Shown piece by piece: positions 18,336 through 26,138 of a DNA stretch of 64,000 bases. Position 1 is the first letter of the stretch; each line of letters starts with the position of its first letter. The translations under genes and the position numbers were made by a program. The stretch covers positions 2,802,001 through 2,866,000 of the forward strand of contig NZ_CP033365.1 in the NCBI RefSeq assembly GCF_013170825.1, read 5' to 3'. The notes under the pieces are model-generated. The model saw only the letters and a program-made list of their open reading frames with translations, was not told the DNA's origin and made no database searches. The stretch is from Mesorhizobium sp. NZP2298 (GTDB lineage: Bacteria; Pseudomonadota; Alphaproteobacteria; Rhizobiales; Rhizobiaceae).

Positions 18336-19286
18336 ATGCTCGCATATGCAGTGAAGCGCATCGGTCTCGGCCTCCTGATCCTCGTCCTCGTCATGGTCGC
18401 GATGTACGCGGCCGTCTTCCTGGTGCCGGGCGATCCGGCAACCGTGGCGCTCGGTCCGCGCGCCACGCCGGAACTGAAGCGGCTGCTGATCGAGCGCATG
18501 GGACTCGACCAGCCGGTCTGGTGGCAGATCATCGAATTCTTCCGCAACGCGCTGACCGGCAATCTCGGCTACGATGTCTGGTCGAACCGGCCCGTCTCCA
18601 CCCTGGTGCTGGAGGCTCTGCCGAACACGCTGATCCTCGGCCTGACAGCGCTGGCCGTCGCGCTCCTGATCGGCGTGCCGCTCGGCTGCCTGTCGGTGAT
18701 GCGGCGCGGCACGGCGGCCGATGCCGTGATCGGCGTGCTCTCGGTCGGCGTCATCGCGGTGCCGTCCTTCGTCGTCGCCATCTATTCGCTGCTGGTCTTT
18801 GCCGTCACGCTGCGCTGGCTGCCGGCCATCGGCGCCGGCGAGACCGGCGACTTCATCAGCCAGGCCAAGGCGCTGGTCATGCCGGCCGCCGCCATCGCGC
18901 TCGGCTGGATCGGCTACATCGCCCGCATGGTGCGTGCCTCGATGATGGAGGTGATGGGCGAGCCGCACATCCGCACCGCGCGCTCGTTTGGTTTGCCGGA
19001 ATGGAAGATCGTCTCCAAATACGCGCTGCGCATCGCCATCATCCCGACCATCTCGCTGGTCGCAGTCGGCCTCGGCAGTATCCTGTCCAGCGCGGTCTTC
19101 GTCGAGGCGGTGTTCGCCCGGCCAGGCATCGGCAAGCTCATCACCGACGCCGTCAACACCCGCAATTATCCGGTCGTCATGGGCACGGTGCTGATCATGA
19201 CCGCCATCTATGTCTCCATCACCATCGCCGCCGATCTCTTGATCGCGCGGCTCGATCCGAGGGTGCGCGATGTCTTCCGTGGCTGA
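18336..19286 (+). CDS. Dipeptide-type ABC transporter permease 1 (DppB-like)
   Basis: 316-residue inner-membrane permease. It opens with the family's 'LAYAVKRIGLGLLILVLVMV' helix and 'FLVPGDPA', and has the EAA coupling loop near 'RTARSFGLPEWKIVSKYALR'. Strong AGAGGGAGG ribosome site. Follows the hydrolase by 16 nt and overlaps the next permease by 17 nt. Ligand unknown; Dpp/Opp systems also carry modified amino acids and betaine-like peptides. Confidence 0.92.
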   Translation: MLAYAVKRIGLGLLILVLVMVAMYAAVFLVPGDPATVALGPRATPELKRLLIERMGLDQPVWWQIIEFFRNALTGNLGYDVWSNRPVSTLVLEALPNTLILGLTALAVALLIGVPLGCLSVMRRGTAADAVIGVLSVGVIAVPSFVVAIYSLLVFAVTLRWLPAIGAGETGDFISQAKALVMPAAAIALGWIGYIARMVRASMMEVMGEPHIRTARSFGLPEWKIVSKYALRIAIIPTISLVAVGLGSILSSAVFVEAVFARPGIGKLITDAVNTRNYPVVMGTVLIMTAIYVSITIAADLLIARLDPRVRDVFRG

Positions 19287-20157
19287 TGCCTCGTTGTCCA
19301 CGCCTGATCGACAAGTGTTTGTCATGCTGCGCACGCTGCTCGCCGATCCGTTCACCTGCGTGGCGCTGATCCTGGTCACCGGCTTCCTCGTCACCGCGAT
19401 CTTCGCGCCGTGGCTGGCGCCTTATTCGCCGGTCAAGATCGACGTGCTGCACAAGCTGCAGCCGCCATCGGCGGAACACTGGTTCGGGACCGATCATCTC
19501 GGCCGCGATCTCCTGTCGCGGGTCATCTACGGCGCGCGTACCGCACTCACCATCGCCATGGTGTCGGTGGCCATCGCCGGCGCCATTGGCCTGATGCTCG
19601 GCCTGATCGCCGGCTACGGCCCGCGTTGGCTCGACGCCATCCTGGTGCTGAGCTTCGACAGCCTGAACTCGCTGCCGATGATCATGTTCGCGCTCGCCAT
19701 CATCACCGTGCTCGGCGCCGGCACCGGCACGCTGATCATCGTCATCGCCGCGACGTCGTTTCCGAGCTATGCCAGGCTTATCCGGGCGCAGACGCTGGCG
19801 CTGAAAAACAGCGACTACATCCTCGCCGAACGGCTGATCGATGCCGGTGCCGCGCGCATCATCTTCATCCATCTGCTGCCCAATGTCGTCGGCCCGCTGA
19901 TCATCCTTCTGTCGATGGATATTCCGGTCGTCATCATGGTCGAGGCCGGCTTGAGTTTCCTCGGCCTTGGCGTGCGTCCGCCGACACCATCCTGGGGCTC
20001 GATCCTCTACGATGGCTACACCAGCATTCGCTCGGCACCCTTCATGGTCATCTTCGGTGGCCTGCCGCTGGTGCTGGCCACACTTGGCTTCACCTTCCTC
20101 GGCGAAGGCCTGCGCGACTATCTCGATCCGCGCCTGCAGTTGCGGAGACCGGCATGA
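19270..20157 (+). CDS. Dipeptide-type ABC transporter permease 2 (DppC-like)
   Basis: 295-residue partner permease with the DppC hallmark 'HWFGTDHLGRDLLSRVIYGARTAL' (read here as 'WFGTDHLGRDLLSR') and EAA loop 'ERLIDAGAARIIFIHLLPNV'. The start overlaps the previous gene by 17 nt and the stop overlaps the next start as ATGA. Confidence 0.92.
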   Translation: MSSVADASLSTPDRQVFVMLRTLLADPFTCVALILVTGFLVTAIFAPWLAPYSPVKIDVLHKLQPPSAEHWFGTDHLGRDLLSRVIYGARTALTIAMVSVAIAGAIGLMLGLIAGYGPRWLDAILVLSFDSLNSLPMIMFALAIITVLGAGTGTLIIVIAATSFPSYARLIRAQTLALKNSDYILAERLIDAGAARIIFIHLLPNVVGPLIILLSMDIPVVIMVEAGLSFLGLGVRPPTPSWGSILYDGYTSIRSAPFMVIFGGLPLVLATLGFTFLGEGLRDYLDPRLQLRRPA

Positions 20158-21119
20158 CCGGCTCGCTCGCCGCCAGCGATCTCAGCGTCCGCTACGAGAC
20201 GCCGCATGGCGCGGTGCACGCGTTGCGCCATGTCGACATCGAGGCGCATCCGGGCGAAGTGATCGGCATCGTCGGCGAGAGCGGCTGCGGCAAGTCAACG
20301 CTGGTCACCGCGCTCGCCAATCTCCTGCCGGCCAATGCCCGCATCGACGGCTCGATCTCCTACAACGGCGTCGACCTGGCCAAGCTCGACGCGTACCACC
20401 AGCGCCTGCTGCGCGGCGACGAGATCGCGCTGGTCAGCCAGGATCCGATGTCGGCGTTCAACCCGGTGCTGACCATCGGCGACCAGCTCGTCGACTTCCA
20501 GCACCACCGCAAGGACCTTGGCAGGGCGCAGAAGCGGGCGCGTATCGCCGCCATGCTTGGCCGCGTCGGCATCGCCGATGCGGAGCGGCGCATGCAGAGC
20601 TATCCGCATGAACTGTCGGGCGGCATGCGCCAGCGCGTCGCCATCGCCGCTGCCTTGCTGACCGATCCCGGCCTGCTCATCGCCGACGAGCCGACGACGG
20701 CGCTCGACGTCACCATGGAAGCGCAGATCATCCACCTGCTGCGCGAGCTGAGGCGCGACTATAACGGCATCATCATCGTCGTCTCGCATCATCTCGGCGT
20801 CATCGCCGAGCTCTGCGACCGCGTCTATGTCATGTATGCCGGCGAGGTGGTCGAGGGCGGCGAGGTCGACGCGATCTTCCACGATGCCAGGCATCCCTAT
20901 ACGCAAGCGCTGCTCGCCTGCGATCCCGCCCGCTTTCACGAGCGGCTGGACAGGCTGCCGACCATTCCGGGCTCGCTGCCGAACCTCACTCAGCCACCGT
21001 CCGGATGCGTCTACGCACCGCGCTGCGACCGTGCCTTCGCACCGTGCACCACCGTCGCGCCACCGCTGGTGAAACTCGCCGCTTCCCATGTCGCGCGCTG
21101 CCATGCGGTGACACCATGA
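20154..21119 (+). CDS. Dipeptide-type ABC transporter ATP-binding protein 1 (DppD-like)
   Basis: 321 residues. Walker [10 protein letters not shown] (41-49), signature 'LSGGMRQRV', Walker B '[13 protein letters not shown]'. The C-terminal OppD/F extension carries '[15 protein letters not shown]', the cysteine-rich segment of these ATPases (an iron-sulfur ligand set in some members). ATGA overlap at both ends gives tight coupling. Confidence 0.92.
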   Translation: MTGSLAASDLSVRYETPHGAVHALRHVDIEAHPGEVIGIVGESGCGKSTLVTALANLLPANARIDGSISYNGVDLAKLDAYHQRLLRGDEIALVSQDPMSAFNPVLTIGDQLVDFQHHRKDLGRAQKRARIAAMLGRVGIADAERRMQSYPHELSGGMRQRVAIAAALLTDPGLLIADEPTTALDVTMEAQIIHLLRELRRDYNGIIIVVSHHLGVIAELCDRVYVMYAGEVVEGGEVDAIFHDARHPYTQALLACDPARFHERLDRLPTIPGSLPNLTQPPSGCVYAPRCDRAFAPCTTVAPPLVKLAASHVARCHAVTP

Positions 21120-22144
21120 GCCCGCTGCTCGCCGTCGAAGACCTTTCCGTGAGCTTTGTGCGCGGCGGCTTGCTCAACCGGCTGGTCAATCCGTTTCCGC
21201 TGCCGGGCTTCAACGTCATCGATGGCGTGACGTTGTCGCTGATGCCGGGCGAGACGCTCGGGCTCGTCGGCGAATCCGGCTCCGGCAAGACGACACTGGC
21301 CCGCACCATTCTGGGGCTCATCCGGGCAGCCGCCGGCCGCATCGTCTTCGAGGGCAGGGAGGTGCGGACGCCGGCCGATTTCCGCGCCATGCGCCGGCGC
21401 TCGGCGATGATGTTCCAGGACCCTGTCGCCTCGCTCAGCCCGCGCCTGCGCATCGGCACGCTGCTCACCGAACCGCAGATCATCCAGGGGTTGCCGATGC
21501 CGGACCGCCGCGCCGCGGCAAAAGCGCTGCTGGCGCTTGTCGGTTTGCCCGCCTCCTTCGTCGACCGCTTTCCGCATGAGCTGTCAGGCGGGCAGGCGCG
21601 CCGCGTCGGCGTTGCGCGCGCCCTGGCGATGAAGCCGCATCTGCTGCTCGCCGACGAGCCGACCGCCGGCCTCGATGTCTCGGTGCAAGGCGATGTGCTG
21701 AACCTGATCGGCGAACTCAAGCGCGAGCTCGGTTTCGCCGCCATGATCGTCACCCACAACCTGGCCATGATCCGCCACGTCAGCGACCGATTGGCCATCA
21801 TGTATCTCGGCCGGCTGGTCGAGACCGGACCGACGCAGGCCGTGTTTTCCGCGCCGATGCATCCCTATACCGCGACGCTGATCCAGTCCGAGCCGATACC
21901 CGATCCACGCCGGCGCAGCCATAACCCTGCCGTCACCGGCGAGATCCCGAGCGTGTTCCGGCGGCCTTTGGGCTGCGAGTTCCACACGCGTTGCCCGATC
22001 GCACGCGAGCGCTGCAGGACCGAGGCGCCGGTCTACCGGCCGATGGGCGCAGATCGCATGGTGCGCTGCCATTTCCCGCTGCAGACAGGCGGGCAAGAAC
22101 GGGAAGCCTTCTCACGCGCTTCCATCAACCAAAGGGGAAACTGA
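21116..22144 (+). CDS. Dipeptide-type ABC transporter ATP-binding protein 2 (DppF-like)
   Basis: 342 residues. Walker A GESGSGKTT (52-60), signature 'LSGGQARRVGVARAL', Walker B 'LLLADEPTAGLDVS', and C-terminal 'GCEFHTRCPIARERC' cysteine segment. An insert around residues 17-35 ('GGLLNRLVNPFPLPGF') is typical for the second ATPase. Starts by a 4-nt overlap with the first ATPase gene. Confidence 0.92.
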   Translation: MSPLLAVEDLSVSFVRGGLLNRLVNPFPLPGFNVIDGVTLSLMPGETLGLVGESGSGKTTLARTILGLIRAAAGRIVFEGREVRTPADFRAMRRRSAMMFQDPVASLSPRLRIGTLLTEPQIIQGLPMPDRRAAAKALLALVGLPASFVDRFPHELSGGQARRVGVARALAMKPHLLLADEPTAGLDVSVQGDVLNLIGELKRELGFAAMIVTHNLAMIRHVSDRLAIMYLGRLVETGPTQAVFSAPMHPYTATLIQSEPIPDPRRRSHNPAVTGEIPSVFRRPLGCEFHTRCPIARERCRTEAPVYRPMGADRMVRCHFPLQTGGQEREAFSRASINQRGN

Positions 22145-22145
22145 G

Positions 22146-23708
22146 ATGTCAGAATGGACCATGGACAGACGTGCATTCCTGAAGGCGGCCGGCGTGCTGG
22201 GCGCCGGCGTGGCGATGAAGCCGGGCTTCGCCTGGTCGGCCGCGGGCGACAAGCTGCGCATCCGCATGGAAGGCGATCTGCAGTGCCTCGATCCCGCCTT
22301 CATGAATGGCGGCATCGAGGATGTCATGATGCGCGGCATCTATGTCTCGCTCAACCATTTCGGCGACATCAGGAAAGGCTCGCCCTGGTCGCCGTGGGGC
22401 GCGGAAAAGCTTGAGCAGAAAGACCCCAAGACCATCGCCTTCACCCTGATCGACGGGCTGAAATGGTCTGGTGGCTTCGGCGCGGTGACGGCCGACGACG
22501 TGAAGTTCTCGTTCGAGCGCATCGCGGACAAGGCGCTCGCATCGCCCTGGGCCTATCAATTCGAGAAGCTCGATCGCGTCGAAGTCGTCGATGCCCGCAA
22601 TGGCATCATCCATCTGAAGGAACCTTACCAGCCGATCTTCGTCACCAGCCTGCCTTACTATGGCGGCCACATCATCAGCCGCGCCGGCACCGAGAAGGCT
22701 GGCGGCAAATTCACCACGCAGCCGCCGGCGACATGCGGGCCCTATCTCTTCTCCGACTGGCAGCAGAAGCAGAAGGTGACGCTGACCGCCAACCCGGACT
22801 GGCCGGGCCCGAAGCCGGATTTCTCAAAGGTCGAGATCTATGTCGTGTCGGACGATCAGGCAGCGCAACTCGCCTATGAAGCCGATGCCTTCGACTACAC
22901 CAAGATCGCCATTTCGGCGACCAAGGCTGTCAAGGAGAAGCCGCCAGCGGACACAAACCTGATCGAGGCGCAGTCGACCCGTTATGTCTGGCTGACCATC
23001 AACATGCTGAGCCCGCGGCTCAAGGATCCGAAGGTGCGGCAGGCGGTGCAATATGGCGTCGATGTCGGGCAGATCCTCACCGGTGTCTATGACGATCTGA
23101 CCAAGCGCTCCACCGGTGTCGTCCAGCCCGGTACCAAATTCGCGCGGGCCTCGAATCTGATCGCGGCGCCCGACTATGAGAAGTCGGCCGCACTCCTCAA
23201 AGAGGCTGGCGTCGGCGACCTGTCACTGACCCTGACGGTGATGAACGATTCCATCCGCACCGCGACCGCGCAGATCATCCAGGCCAGCCTTGAACAGGCC
23301 GGCATCAAGGTCGAGATCCAGCCCTATGACGAGGCCGCCTTCTGGGGCGTCGGCGACAAGACGCAGGGTGACGGCTACAAGAACATCGACCTGGCGCTGA
23401 TGGACTTCGCCGGCGGCATCGATCCGTCGGAAAACCTGGTCTGGTTCCGCCCCGACCAGATCGGCGCCTACAACTGGTCGGGCTTCGACAGTCCCGAATT
23501 CGAGACCAGCTACCAGCAATTGGTGGCCGAAAGCGACGAGGCCAAGCGCATCGCCTTGTCGAACCGGATGGAGGATTTGATGGAGCAGTCCGGCGGCTTC
23601 GTCTTCATCTGCCATCAGCCGCTGGTCGCCATCCACAAGACGGCGTTCGACCCGGTCATCTATCCCGACGGTCACCCCAATCCGGTGCTGTTCAAGAAGA
23701 AGGCGTGA
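22146..23708 (+). CDS. Extracellular solute-binding protein family 5, Tat-exported
   Basis: 520-residue periplasmic binding protein for the dipeptide-type importer. N-terminus 'DRRAFLKAAGVLGAGVAM' is a twin-arginine signal, so it is folded before export. Family-5 features include 'LKWSGGFGAVTADDVKFSFERI'-like segment near 100 and 'LMEQSGGFVFICHQPLV' at the end. Start ATG 22146; an in-frame ATG at 22161 is an alternative right before the RR. Last transport gene of the operon; a RIME repeat follows. Confidence 0.92.
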   Translation: MSEWTMDRRAFLKAAGVLGAGVAMKPGFAWSAAGDKLRIRMEGDLQCLDPAFMNGGIEDVMMRGIYVSLNHFGDIRKGSPWSPWGAEKLEQKDPKTIAFTLIDGLKWSGGFGAVTADDVKFSFERIADKALASPWAYQFEKLDRVEVVDARNGIIHLKEPYQPIFVTSLPYYGGHIISRAGTEKAGGKFTTQPPATCGPYLFSDWQQKQKVTLTANPDWPGPKPDFSKVEIYVVSDDQAAQLAYEADAFDYTKIAISATKAVKEKPPADTNLIEAQSTRYVWLTINMLSPRLKDPKVRQAVQYGVDVGQILTGVYDDLTKRSTGVVQPGTKFARASNLIAAPDYEKSAALLKEAGVGDLSLTLTVMNDSIRTATAQIIQASLEQAGIKVEIQPYDEAAFWGVGDKTQGDGYKNIDLALMDFAGGIDPSENLVWFRPDQIGAYNWSGFDSPEFETSYQQLVAESDEAKRIALSNRMEDLMEQSGGFVFICHQPLVAIHKTAFDPVIYPDGHPNPVLFKKKA

Positions 23709-23714
23709 ACCGAA

Positions 23715-23814
23715 CCATGATCCCGAAAAGTGGGAACCGGTTTTCGGATAAGATCATGGTCAAACAAGGAGATAGAGCCCCATCCCGATGTCATCGGGAT
23801 GGAACAGGCTCTAT
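23715..23814. repeat. RIME-type double palindrome 1
   Basis: First palindrome 23715-23759: arms CCATGATC/GATCATGG and inner CCGAAAA/TTTTCGG. Second 23772-23814: arms ATAGAGCC/GGCTCTAT and inner CATCCCGATG/CATCGGGATG. Two-palindrome, about 100-bp layout matches Rhizobium-type intergenic mosaic elements. It could also act as a transcription barrier after the importer operon. Confidence 0.75.
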
Positions 23815-23850
23815 GTGGACAGGATAGGCATTATCGATTAGCTGGAGTCC

Positions 23851-24543
23851 ATGACGGAAGCCCAACCAGAAGATGCAAAAAGGAAGCGCGGCGCGAAAAA
23901 GGCTCCGCCGCGCTTCAGCCGCGAACAGGCTGACGTGCGCCGCTCCATGCTGATCGAGGCGGCGACGCGCTGCCTGTCCGTCGGCGGCATCGGCGCCTTC
24001 ACCATCGACCGCATCTGCAAGGAGGCCGGTGTTTCGCGCGGCCTCATCAACCATCATTTTGAAAGCCTCGACGGGCTGCTGGTCGAGGTCTACAAATCCT
24101 CGCTCTACGCCAGCGTCAACAACCAGATCGCCGAGGCCAAGCGCCGTCGTGCGGAGACTTCCGATTGGTCGCCGCAGGCCGCACTTGCCGCCCTGGTGCA
24201 CTCCAACTTCTCGCCGGAATATTTCAGCCGCGAGAACCTGCTGATCTGGCTGTCGCTGTGGGGCGAGATCGCCGTCAACCCGCGGCTCAAAGCGGCGCAT
24301 CGCGAACTCTACGATGCCTATCGCGCGGAACTCGCGGAGGACATCGCCGCTGTCGCCATACCGCGCGGCAGGCAAGTCGATGCGCCGGCGCTGGCGCGCA
24401 ATTTCATCGCCCTGGTCGATGGGCTCTGGCTCGAATGGTGCCTCGATGAAAGTGTGGTGACGCCGCAGGCGGCGGAGGCGGCTGGGTTCGAAATGCTCGA
24501 AGCGCAGGTGGGGCCCTTGCGGGGCGTTTTAGTTCAGCGGTGA
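23851..24543 (+). CDS. TetR-family regulator, BetI-like
   Basis: 230 residues. HTH at about 35-80 ('AFTIDRICKEAGVSRGLINHHF'; helix-turn-helix core 'RICKEAGVSRGLINHHF'), then a BetI-type C-terminal domain with 'EYFSRENLLIWLSLWGE'. BetI proteins sense choline or betaine-like compounds, which suits the neighbouring demethylase genes. ATG has GGAG 4 nt upstream. Its end overlaps the end of the convergent MttB-family gene by 15 bp. Proposed to bind the matching palindromes at 16255-16300 and 28251-28292; this is inference. Confidence 0.87.
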   Translation: MTEAQPEDAKRKRGAKKAPPRFSREQADVRRSMLIEAATRCLSVGGIGAFTIDRICKEAGVSRGLINHHFESLDGLLVEVYKSSLYASVNNQIAEAKRRRAETSDWSPQAALAALVHSNFSPEYFSRENLLIWLSLWGEIAVNPRLKAAHRELYDAYRAELAEDIAAVAIPRGRQVDAPALARNFIALVDGLWLEWCLDESVVTPQAAEAAGFEMLEAQVGPLRGVLVQR

Positions 24544-26067
24544 ACCACCTTCGCGTTTCCGCCGCTCCATATAGTCGCGCAGCGCCTCGTCGATGCCGGG
24601 ATCGATCGGCGGCTGTTCGTATTCGGCGACCATGCGCTTCCACACGACATTGGCCCGCTCGCGCGCCGTGACCTGGCCGCGTTCGACCCAAGTATCGTAA
24701 TTGTCCCAGTTGGACACCAGCGGTGAATAGAAGGCGCGCTCGTAGCGTTGCATGGTGTGCGCCGCGCCGAAGAAATGTCCGGCCGGGCCGACCTCGCGCA
24801 CCGCCTCCAGCGCCAGCGTGTCGATGTCGACCACGGGCGGATCGAAATAGGCCGACATCATCTGCAGCATCTCGGCATCGATGACCAGTTTCTCGAACGA
24901 TGCGGTGAGCCCGCCGCCGAGCCAGCCGGCGGCATGCAGCACCAGGTTGGCGCCGCCCATCAGGCAGCCCCACAGGGACATGGCGCTTTCATAAGCGGCC
25001 TGCGCGTCGACCGAATTGGCGGCTGTGACATTGCTGGAGCGGAACGGCACGCCGATCAGCCGGCAGAGCTGCCCGGTGATCTGCGCGGCCTGTGTGTATT
25101 CGGGCGTCCCGAAGGCCGGCGCGCCGGTCTTCATGTCGACATTGGAGGTGAAGCCGCCATACATGACAGGCACGCCCGGACGCACGATCTGGGTCAGCAC
25201 GATACCGGCCAGCGCCTCGGCATGCTGCTGCGACAGCGCGCCCGCAAGCGTCACCGGGCTCATCGCGCCGGCCAGCGTGAACGGCGTGATGACATTGACC
25301 TGGCCATGCTCGGCCAGCGCGATCAGGCCTTCGGCCATAGGCTCGTCGAGCTGCAGCGGCGAGTTGGTGTTGATGATGCCGGTGAAGACCGGCATCTCCC
25401 GGGCAAGGTTTTCGCGCGTCGTGCCGAGCGAAATCGCCACCATCTCCAGCGCGTCGATTGCGCGCCCCTGACCAAGGGTTTGCGGCTGCCAGTTCTTGTC
25501 GAGCAAGGTGATCTCGGCATAGTAGAGGTCGAGATGACGCGTGTTCTGGTGCAGGTCGAGCGGCTCGAACGGGCCGCCGCCTTCCTGGTGCAGCACGTTG
25601 AACGACTGGATGAGTTTCAGATAGTCGCACATCTCGGCATAGGTGCCGGGACGGCGGCCGCGATCATTGTCCATGACATAGGCCGGGCCGCCGACCGACG
25701 ACAGGATGCAGTGCTTTCCGCCGACCTTGACGTTCTTCGCGGGATTGCGGGCGCGCAGCTCGAAGGACGATGGCGCCATGGCGACGCGCTCCATCACCAT
25801 GGCGCGGTCGAAGCGCACCCGCATGGCGCTTTCGTCGACATCGCAGCCGGCGGCGCGATAAAACTGCCGCGCCCGCGGCTGCAGCACGCGCATGCCGATC
25901 TCCTCCAGGATGGTCAGGCCCATTTCATGGATCGTCCGCACCTGATCGTCGGACAGGATCTCGATCGGCGCATAGGGCCGCGTCAGCTGCTTCCACGGAC
26001 GCTGCTCGATGCCGCCGATCTCGCGCTGCGGGCGGCCGGGTCTGCGACGTGCGGCGGTGCGTTCCAT
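24529..26067 (-). CDS. Trimethylamine methyltransferase family protein (MttB superfamily, non-pyrrolysine)
   Basis: 512-residue TIM-barrel methyltransferase of the MttB superfamily. There is no in-frame amber codon, so it is the non-pyrrolysine kind, whose studied members demethylate quaternary amines such as glycine betaine, proline betaine or carnitine, passing methyl to a corrinoid protein. 'SSVGGPAYVMDNDRG', 'HQNTRHLDLYYAEITLLDKN' and 'YGGFTSNVDMKTGAPAFGTP' are family-like stretches. No corrinoid protein gene is in the window. Second gene of the operon headed by the TMADH-like gene. Confidence 0.85.
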   Translation of the reverse strand: MERTAARRRPGRPQREIGGIEQRPWKQLTRPYAPIEILSDDQVRTIHEMGLTILEEIGMRVLQPRARQFYRAAGCDVDESAMRVRFDRAMVMERVAMAPSSFELRARNPAKNVKVGGKHCILSSVGGPAYVMDNDRGRRPGTYAEMCDYLKLIQSFNVLHQEGGGPFEPLDLHQNTRHLDLYYAEITLLDKNWQPQTLGQGRAIDALEMVAISLGTTRENLAREMPVFTGIINTNSPLQLDEPMAEGLIALAEHGQVNVITPFTLAGAMSPVTLAGALSQQHAEALAGIVLTQIVRPGVPVMYGGFTSNVDMKTGAPAFGTPEYTQAAQITGQLCRLIGVPFRSSNVTAANSVDAQAAYESAMSLWGCLMGGANLVLHAAGWLGGGLTASFEKLVIDAEMLQMMSAYFDPPVVDIDTLALEAVREVGPAGHFFGAAHTMQRYERAFYSPLVSNWDNYDTWVERGQVTARERANVVWKRMVAEYEQPPIDPGIDEALRDYMERRKREGGSPLN

Positions 26068-26092
26068 GGCCTTCTAGACCTCCCTGTTTGAC

Positions 26093-26136
26093 GCAATTCC
26101 TGTGGGAAAACCGCTTCACACTTTTCCTGGAATTGC
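26093..26136. repeat. RIME-type palindrome 2 (half element) inside operon
   Basis: Arms GCAATTCC (26093-26100) and GGAATTGC (26129-26136) with inner GGAAAA/TTTTCC. It lies between the two genes of the leftward operon and ends 2 nt from the stop codon of the TMADH-like gene. Confidence 0.7.
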
Positions 26137-26138
26137 TC

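Noticed and set aside
18300..19394. 364-codon minus-strand frame over the DppB-like gene
   Set aside because: Antisense shadow with biased composition; the plus-strand gene has clear family motifs and operon overlap.
24529..26067. Pyrrolysine in the MttB-family gene
   Set aside because: No in-frame amber codon occurs; the frame is fully open.
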